NCBI RefSeq assembly: GCF_002799245.1
Contig: NZ_NEQV01000001.1
Location: 1,109,000 to 1,172,999, forward strand
Length of the DNA stretch: 64,000 nt
Reading direction: 5' to 3'
DNA from: Stenotrophomonas maltophilia
GTDB lineage: Bacteria; Pseudomonadota; Gammaproteobacteria; Xanthomonadales; Xanthomonadaceae
The translations under genes were made by a program, and so were the position numbers. Of the stretch, positions 59,763-64,000 are shown in pieces. Within the stretch, counting starts at the first letter, position 1. Each line of letters opens with the position of its first letter. The notes beneath the pieces were generated by a model. The model was given only the letters and a program-made list of their open reading frames with translations, ran no database searches and had not been told where the DNA came from.

Positions 59763-61088
59763 TCAGCGTTTCCACACCGGGAACGCCTGCGGCAGCTGAT
59801 GCCACAGCAGCGGACCCGCCCGCAGCTCCTGTTCGTTGAGCAGGCAGGCATCCAGCTCCGCGCGTACCAGGCGCTCATCCATGTGCACGCCGATCACCAC
59901 CAGCTCCTGGCGGCGGTCTCCCCACAACGGGTGCCACAGCCGCTGCATCGCCGAATGCGCGGCCGCATCCGGGAATTCTTCCAGCCCCGGCAATGGCGCG
60001 CTCCAGCAGTCGGCCTGCTGCCGCGCCCAGCCCAGGTCGCTGTAGGGCAGCGGCGTGGGAGGCAACAACGGCGCGGTGTCCTCCAGCCCGGCGCGCACGC
60101 GATCGCGCGCGGCGTACCAGAAGCCGGCCGCCTGCGTGCGCGTCGCTGCGCCCACCGTGTTCAGTTCGCCCACCCAGTCCATGCGGTTTGCCAGCCAGAA
60201 CCAGCCCTTGCTGCGGATCACGCCTGGCATGCCCGACTGCAGCGCGCGCGCGAAGCGCGCGGGATGGAACGGGCGGCGCGAGCGATACACGAAGCTGCCG
60301 ATGCCGTACTCCTCGGTTTCGGGCGTGTGCTCGCCACGCAGTTCCTTCACCCAACCCGGCGCACGTTGCGCACGCTCGAAATCGAAGCGGCCGGTATCGA
60401 GCAGCTCGGCCAGCGGCACGTCACCGAAGCTGGACAGCAGCAGCTTCGCGTCGCGGTTCAAGCCGCGCAGCACGGCCAGCGTGTCCTGCAGCACTTCATC
60501 GTCCACCTGGTCGACCTTGCTGATCACGATCACGTCGGCGAACTCGACCTGCTCGCACAGCAGGTCGACCACGCCGCGATCGTCATCCGGCCCGGCCTGC
60601 TGGCCACGCTCGGCCAGGCGCAAGGTCGAGCCGAAGTCGGCGAGGAACGCGCTGCCATCCACCACCGTCACCATCGTGTCCAGGCGCGCGATGTCACTCA
60701 GGCTGAAACCCTGCTCGTCGCGCACGGCGAACGTGGCTGCCACCGGCATCGGCTCGCCGATCCCGGTCGACTCGATCAACAGGTAGTCATAGCGGCCGGC
60801 GTCGGCCAGGCGCCGCACTTCCTGCAGCAGGTCATCGCGCAGCGTGCAGCAGATGCAGCCATTGCTGAACTCCACCAGCGTCTCTTCGGTGCGGCGCAGT
60901 TCGGCCCCACCCTCGCGCACCAGCTGCGCGTCGATGTTGACCTCGCTCATGTCGTTGACGATGACCGCCACGCGCAGGCCCTCGCGGTTGCGCAGGATCT
61001 GGTTGAGCAGGGTGGTCTTGCCGGCCCCGAGGAAGCCGGACAGCACGGTGACCGGAAGGCGACGGTCGGCGCGGGAAACAGTGTTCAT
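59763..61088 (-). CDS. COG0523 (CobW/ZigA-like) GTPase, putative zinc metallochaperone
   Basis: A 441-residue P-loop GTPase: Walker A VTVLSGFLGAGKTTLLNQIL (residues 18-25), the metal motif FSNGCICCTLRDDLLQE (CxCC, Cys78/80/81), LIESTGIGEPMPVAATF and ISKVDQVDDEV (the SKxD form of the guanine motif). The C-terminal CobW_C domain contains VYRSRRPFHPARFARAL and WFWLANRMDWVGE. ZigA-type proteins move zinc under zinc shortage. A perfect-looking Zur box lies between it and merC, so it should be induced when zinc is low. Confidence 0.93.
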   Translation of the reverse strand: MNTVSRADRRLPVTVLSGFLGAGKTTLLNQILRNREGLRVAVIVNDMSEVNIDAQLVREGGAELRRTEETLVEFSNGCICCTLRDDLLQEVRRLADAGRYDYLLIESTGIGEPMPVAATFAVRDEQGFSLSDIARLDTMVTVVDGSAFLADFGSTLRLAERGQQAGPDDDRGVVDLLCEQVEFADVIVISKVDQVDDEVLQDTLAVLRGLNRDAKLLLSSFGDVPLAELLDTGRFDFERAQRAPGWVKELRGEHTPETEEYGIGSFVYRSRRPFHPARFARALQSGMPGVIRSKGWFWLANRMDWVGELNTVGAATRTQAAGFWYAARDRVRAGLEDTAPLLPPTPLPYSDLGWARQQADCWSAPLPGLEEFPDAAAHSAMQRLWHPLWGDRRQELVVIGVHMDERLVRAELDACLLNEQELRAGPLLWHQLPQAFPVWKR

Positions 61089-61113
61089 GTCGGAGCGGGT
61101 TGGCTGTGGAACG

Positions 61114-61136
61114 GAAATGTTACTGTATAACATTTG
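61114..61136. promoter_or_regulatory. Zur box
   Basis: GAAATGTTA (61114-61122), five bases, TAACATTTG (61128-61136). This 9-N5-9 dyad matches the known Zur consensus of proteobacteria (GAAATGTTA-N5-TAACATTTC) at all but the last base. It lies 26 bp before the GTPase start and 22 bp before merC, overlapping both promoters. Confidence 0.88.
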
Positions 61137-61157
61137 TTGCGCAAGGATCCTCCCCCG

Positions 61158-61529
61158 ATGAAGTCGCCCTCTGCCGCCCTGCTCGATGCTGGCGCGGTCG
61201 CCCTGTCCAGCCTGTGCCTGCTGCACTGCCTGGCGCTGCCCCTGCTTGCCGCCGCGCTGCCGCTGTTCGGCACCTGGGCCGAAGCGGAATGGGTACACCT
61301 GCTGTTCGTGGCCGTTGCCCTGCCGCTGACCGGCTATGCGCTGTGGCGGGCCGAGCGGCGTCATCCGCTGCCCGTGCTGGCCTGGGCCACTGCCGGTGCC
61401 GGGCTCGGGCTGCTGCTGGCCGGCGCGCTGGCGCTGCCCTGGCATGACTGGGAAACACCGATGACCGTCACCGGCAGCCTGCTGCTGGCCGCCACGCACA
61501 TCTGGAACGCACGCCACCGGCACGGGTAG
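61158..61529 (+). CDS. MerC domain-containing membrane protein
   Basis: A 123-residue inner-membrane protein with four helices. The MerC signature is SLCLLHCLALPLLAAALPLF, with a Cys pair in helix 1. Shared Zur-box control with the COG0523 GTPase suggests a role in zinc uptake or handling rather than mercury. It has a GATCC-rich leader without a clear ribosome site. Its TAG stop (61527-61529) is part of an SMAG head. Confidence 0.87.
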   Translation: MKSPSAALLDAGAVALSSLCLLHCLALPLLAAALPLFGTWAEAEWVHLLFVAVALPLTGYALWRAERRHPLPVLAWATAGAGLGLLLAGALALPWHDWETPMTVTGSLLLAATHIWNARHRHG

Positions 61530-61601
61530 TGCCGGCCGCTGGCCGGCAACCTCATGAACTTCGGATGCACCCTGTGGTAGCCGGCCAGCGGCCGGCACTA
61601 C
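61526..61601. repeat. SMAG dimer supplying both convergent stop codons
   Basis: A plus-strand GTAGTGCCGGCCGCTGGCCG starts at 61526 and a minus-strand copy starts at 61601. The TAG of the first ends merC; the TAG of the second (61600-61598) ends the repressor gene. The dimer exactly spans the gap between the two genes. Confidence 0.9.
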
Positions 61602-61882
61602 TTGCCGTAGCGGCGCAGCAGCTCCACCAGCACCTCGGCCTCGGCCGCCCGCTGCTGCGGGTCTTCGGCGCCCACCACGTGTTCCTGCAGGTGCTCGTGC
61701 AGCAGCTCCATCAACAGGCTGTGGGCGGCACCGCGCACGGCGGCGACCTGCACCAGCACGTCGGCACAGTCACCGGCTTCACCCTCGGACGTGTCCAGCG
61801 CCTGCTCCAACGCCGCCACCTGACCCGCGATGCGGCGTACCCGGGTCAGCAGCTGCTTTCGATTCTTGTGTACGTGGGCCAT
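61598..61882 (-). CDS. RcnR/DmeR-like metal-sensing repressor (CsoR/FrmR family)
   Basis: A 94-residue all-helical DUF156 repressor. Aligned by eye to E. coli RcnR, it has His3, Cys39 (GDCADVLVQVAAVRGA), and His64 and His68 in LHEHLQEHV. This is the H-C-H-H set used for Ni/Co, not the Cys set of the copper sensor CsoR. It is divergent from a DmeF-type exporter with a G-tract operator between, matching the known dmeR-dmeF control logic. The stop is supplied by an SMAG element. Confidence 0.88.
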   Translation of the reverse strand: MAHVHKNRKQLLTRVRRIAGQVAALEQALDTSEGEAGDCADVLVQVAAVRGAAHSLLMELLHEHLQEHVVGAEDPQQRAAEAEVLVELLRRYGK

Positions 61883-61893
61883 GCCGGGATCCT

Positions 61894-61910
61894 ATACCCT
61901 ATGGGGGTAT
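61894..61910. promoter_or_regulatory. operator of the RcnR/DmeR-like repressor
   Basis: ATACCC (61894-61899), TAT, GGGGGTAT (61903-61910). An AT-flanked G/C tract with dyad ends is the typical binding site of RcnR, FrmR and DmeR proteins. It sits in the 51-bp gap between the divergent starts and so can block both. Confidence 0.8.
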
Positions 61911-61933
61911 CCACTCCACCCCTTTGGTCCCCC

Positions 61934-62923
61934 ATGCATCTGGACGCCCTCGCCGCCGCCCGTCGCCACGAACACCGCTTCGACGACGGCAACCCGCTGG
62001 CCGAACGCAATACCCGCCGCGCCATGTGGCTCACCGTCAGCATGATGCTGGTGGAGATCATCGGCGGCTGGTGGTTCAACTCCATGGCCGTGCTTGCCGA
62101 CGGCTGGCACATGAGCTCGCACGCACTGGCGCTGGGCCTGTCGGTGTTCGCCTACCGCTGCGCGCGCCGCTACGCGCACGACCCGCGCTTCGCCTTCGGC
62201 ACCTGGAAGATCGAGATCCTGGCCGGCTATACCAGTGCCATCGCCCTGCTGGGAGTCGCCGCGCTGATGGCCGTGCAATCGCTGGAGCGGCTGTGGGTAC
62301 CGGCGCCGATCCACTACAACGAAGCCATCGCCATCGCTGTGGTCGGGCTGGGCGTGAACCTGCTGTGTGCCTGGTGGCTGCACGACAGCCCGGGCCACGC
62401 GCATCATCACCACGGTCATGACCATGGCGGCCATGGTCACGGGCATGACCACGATCACCACGATCACGGCCACCACGACCACGGCCATGCGCACGGTCAC
62501 GATCTCAACCTGCGCTCGGCCTATGTGCACGTGCTGGCCGACGCCGCCACCTCGGTGCTGGCCATCGTCGCCCTGCTCGGCGGCAAGCTGCTTGGCCTCA
62601 CCTGGCTGGACCCGGTGATGGGCCTGGTGGGCGCGGTGCTGGTGACGGTGTGGGCGATCGGCCTGCTACGCGACAGCGGCCGCATCCTGCTCGACGCACA
62701 GATGGACGCGCCGGTGGTGGCCGAAGTACGCGAGGTGATCGAACAGGGCCCGTGGCCGGCACGCCTGGCCGACCTGCACGTCTGGCAGGTCGGCCGCGGC
62801 AAATACGCGGTCAGCGCCAGCGTGGTCACCAGCGACGTCACTCTGGATGCCGATACCGTGCGCAATGCACTGGCGATTCATGAAGAGCTGGTGCATGTGA
62901 CCGTGGAGATCCACCGCAGCTGA
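61934..62923 (+). CDS. dmeF: CDF-family Co(II)/Ni(II) efflux transporter
   Basis: A 329-residue inner-membrane cation diffusion facilitator. Helix blocks: MWLTVSMMLVEIIGGWWFNS, MAVLADGWHMSSHALALGLS (metal-site Asp and His) and YVHVLADAATSVLAIVALLG (helix 5). A loop of about 35 residues is more than half histidine (HAHHHHGHDHGGHGHGHDHD), typical of DmeF and zinc CDFs. The C-terminal cytoplasmic domain ends HEELVHVTVEIHRS. The adjacent Ni/Co-type repressor favours cobalt or nickel as substrate. Confidence 0.92.
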   Translation: MHLDALAAARRHEHRFDDGNPLAERNTRRAMWLTVSMMLVEIIGGWWFNSMAVLADGWHMSSHALALGLSVFAYRCARRYAHDPRFAFGTWKIEILAGYTSAIALLGVAALMAVQSLERLWVPAPIHYNEAIAIAVVGLGVNLLCAWWLHDSPGHAHHHHGHDHGGHGHGHDHDHHDHGHHDHGHAHGHDLNLRSAYVHVLADAATSVLAIVALLGGKLLGLTWLDPVMGLVGAVLVTVWAIGLLRDSGRILLDAQMDAPVVAEVREVIEQGPWPARLADLHVWQVGRGKYAVSASVVTSDVTLDADTVRNALAIHEELVHVTVEIHRS

Positions 62924-62947
62924 TCCCGCCCGCCTGCGGTCGAACCT

Positions 62948-63042
62948 GTAGCCGAGCCCATGCTCGGCCAGCCGTTGCCCTTGTAGAGCCGAGCCCATGC
63001 TCGGCTGTCGCGGGCCATCAGCCGAGCAGGGCTCGGCCCTAC
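62948..63042. repeat. three SMAG elements at a convergent boundary
   Basis: Two plus-strand copies (GTAGCCGAGCCCATGCTCGG at 62948 and GTAGAGCCGAGCCCATGCTC from about 62982) and one inverted copy ending GGCTCGGCCCTAC at 63042. They fill the gap between dmeF and the small membrane protein. Confidence 0.88.
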
Positions 63043-63044
63043 AG

Positions 63045-63329
63045 TCAAAGCTTCAGCATCATCCGCAGCAGGTACATCAGCAGCGGCAGCGCGCTCAGCA
63101 CCGCACCGCCGATGCCGATCCACGGCCAGCGCTCACCGCGCACGCGCGAGGCCACCGCCAGGCCGCAGCCCACCAACGCCGCACCCAGCACGCCCACACC
63201 CAACCCTGCGGCCAGGCCATTGCCGCCTGCAGTCACCGCGGCCTGCGCCGCCAATGTGCCTGCTCCCCAACCCACGGCGATCCCCAGCCAACTGGCTACG
63301 CCGCACCACGGTGCCTTGCCCTGCGCCAT
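63045..63329 (-). CDS. small inner-membrane protein, function unknown
   Basis: A 94-residue Gly/Ala-rich protein with about three hydrophobic segments (CGVASWLGIAVGWGAGTLAA, GLGVGVLGAALVGCGLAVAS and WIGIGGAVLSALPLLMYLL). No family is recognised. The ATG at 63329 is preferred; a longer frame adds a polar stretch. It stands alone, divergent from the next lipoprotein gene. Confidence 0.68.
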   Translation of the reverse strand: MAQGKAPWCGVASWLGIAVGWGAGTLAAQAAVTAGGNGLAAGLGVGVLGAALVGCGLAVASRVRGERWPWIGIGGAVLSALPLLMYLLRMMLKL

Positions 63330-63419
63330 CCGAAAACCCCTGTGCTCTTGCCGAATTTCTGTACGGGCCACGCCCGCATGCTGCCTACACTAGCCGCACC
63401 CGCCCCGTAGGGACATCCC

Positions 63420-63836
63420 ATGCGCACGCTCCGCCTGCTGCTGCCCGGTGCCCTCCTGCTGCTCACCGCCTGCGGCGAGGACGCGCGGCTTCCCTTCTCC
63501 GCCGACCCGTTGCAGGGCTGCTTCGCCACCGCCGCACGCAAACCCGCCGACTTCCGCATCGACAAGGAGGGCGGCCAGTACTTCGTTTCCTTCAGCCGTG
63601 GCGAGCAGTGGCAGCGCGAACCCAATGCCCTGCACAAGGCCACCTCCAGCGAGATCAGCCGCTACTTCCGCGACGATGCCGCACAGATCGACAGCGCCTT
63701 GATCCGCATGGCCGGCGGCTTCGGCATTTTCCACTTCAACAAGGGCGCGACGCTGAAGGGCAAGGCCAGCGACAGCGACTACATGGCACTGATGCTGATC
63801 GGCGCCGGGCCGGTGTATGCGGTGAAGTGCGATTGA
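63420..63836 (+). CDS. small lipoprotein
   Basis: A 138-residue protein with signal peptide and lipobox (MRTLRLLLPGALLLLTAC, Cys18). The mature part has FRIDKEGGQYFVSFSRGEQW and ends GAGPVYAVKCD. Two further cysteines (LQGCFAT and the C-terminal KCD) may pair. The function is not recognised. A TAGGGACATCCC leader gives only a weak ribosome site. Confidence 0.78.
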   Translation: MRTLRLLLPGALLLLTACGEDARLPFSADPLQGCFATAARKPADFRIDKEGGQYFVSFSRGEQWQREPNALHKATSSEISRYFRDDAAQIDSALIRMAGGFGIFHFNKGATLKGKASDSDYMALMLIGAGPVYAVKCD

Positions 63837-63925
63837 GCGGAAGGGCAGCTGCAGATCCGAGCACAGGCGTGGCTCTACAACAGCTGCGGTACCATGCCCT
63901 CCCCCGAACCGCCCCGGTACCTGCC

Positions 63926-64000
63926 GTGCCCCATTACACCGGCCCCCTGCTGACCCGCGATAGCGCCGATACCCTGCGCCGTGCCCACGACAAGGGCGCC
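63926..64000 (+). CDS. 5' end of an unidentified gene (runs off the window)
   Basis: A GTG at 63926 opens a frame (VPHYTGPLLTRDSADTLRRA, then HDKGA) that stays open to the right edge. The composition looks coding, but the visible 25 residues do not identify a family. An ATG at 63894 is in another frame that stops at once. Confidence 0.4.
   Translation, partial: MPHYTGPLLTRDSADTLRRAHDKGA

Overview
The window looks like chromosomal DNA of a Stenotrophomonas maltophilia-complex organism (Xanthomonadaceae). It is GC-rich and densely coded, with Xanthomonad-type proteins throughout. The gaps are strewn with GTAG-headed palindromes (stems such as GTAGAGCCGAGC, GTAGTGCCGGCC, GTAGGTGTCGACC, GTAGATCCACGC, GTGCCAACCAAGG). 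These match the SMAG REP elements described for S. maltophilia. A second palindrome family, GGGGTCAGAtcc...ggaTCTGACCCC, occurs seven times, always at gene 3' ends. I see no phage, insertion sequence, CRISPR array, rRNA or tRNA.

Layout. 1-9.4 kb: methyltransferase/LysR with a divergent NAD(P)-binding reductase, a variant metallo-beta-lactamase-fold protein, dinB, the fabA-fabB pair, and a coupled rsmC-rsuA-HAD operon. 9.5-20 kb: a hybrid histidine kinase broken by one in-frame stop, the D-alanine catabolic pair dadA-dadX with a divergent Lrp regulator, msrB, and motA-motB. 20-30.5 kb: small DUF proteins, a CPA1 antiporter, a DODA/DoxX pair with a divergent LysR, a PAS-EAL phosphodiesterase and an M13 lipoprotein peptidase. 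30.5-42 kb: DUF2236 oxygenase, a LytS/LytR-type two-component pair, an M28 peptidase, and a four-gene exported-protein cluster with CsgG/FlgT-like features. 42-46.3 kb: an ECF42-type sigma factor with DUF1428, two VOC and two YCII (DGPF) proteins, and a 640-bp giant imperfect inverted repeat. 46-59.7 kb: an NHL-propeller/M23-like fusion, a lytic transglycosylase, cycA, a CSS-EAL phosphodiesterase, a serine hydrolase-MFS operon with divergent LysR, and an ABC-F ATPase. 59.7-64 kb: a metal-homeostasis block in which a Zur box lies between a COG0523 GTPase and a MerC protein, followed by an RcnR-like repressor and a DmeF-type Co/Ni exporter.

Several parts fit together functionally. cycA (D-alanine uptake) and dadA-dadX (D-alanine oxidation and racemisation) form one nutritional route. 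motAB and two EAL proteins link motility with cyclic-di-GMP turnover. The last 4 kb joins zinc-starvation and cobalt/nickel-excess responses.

The most unusual items are: the giant inverted repeat at 45.2-45.8 kb with a 12-bp A-rich tandem core; the uncharacterised four-gene envelope cluster at 37.2-41.9 kb; SMAG elements whose GTAG end supplies the TAG stop codon of five genes, including both convergent genes at 61.5-61.6 kb; and the single-codon interruption of the hybrid kinase.
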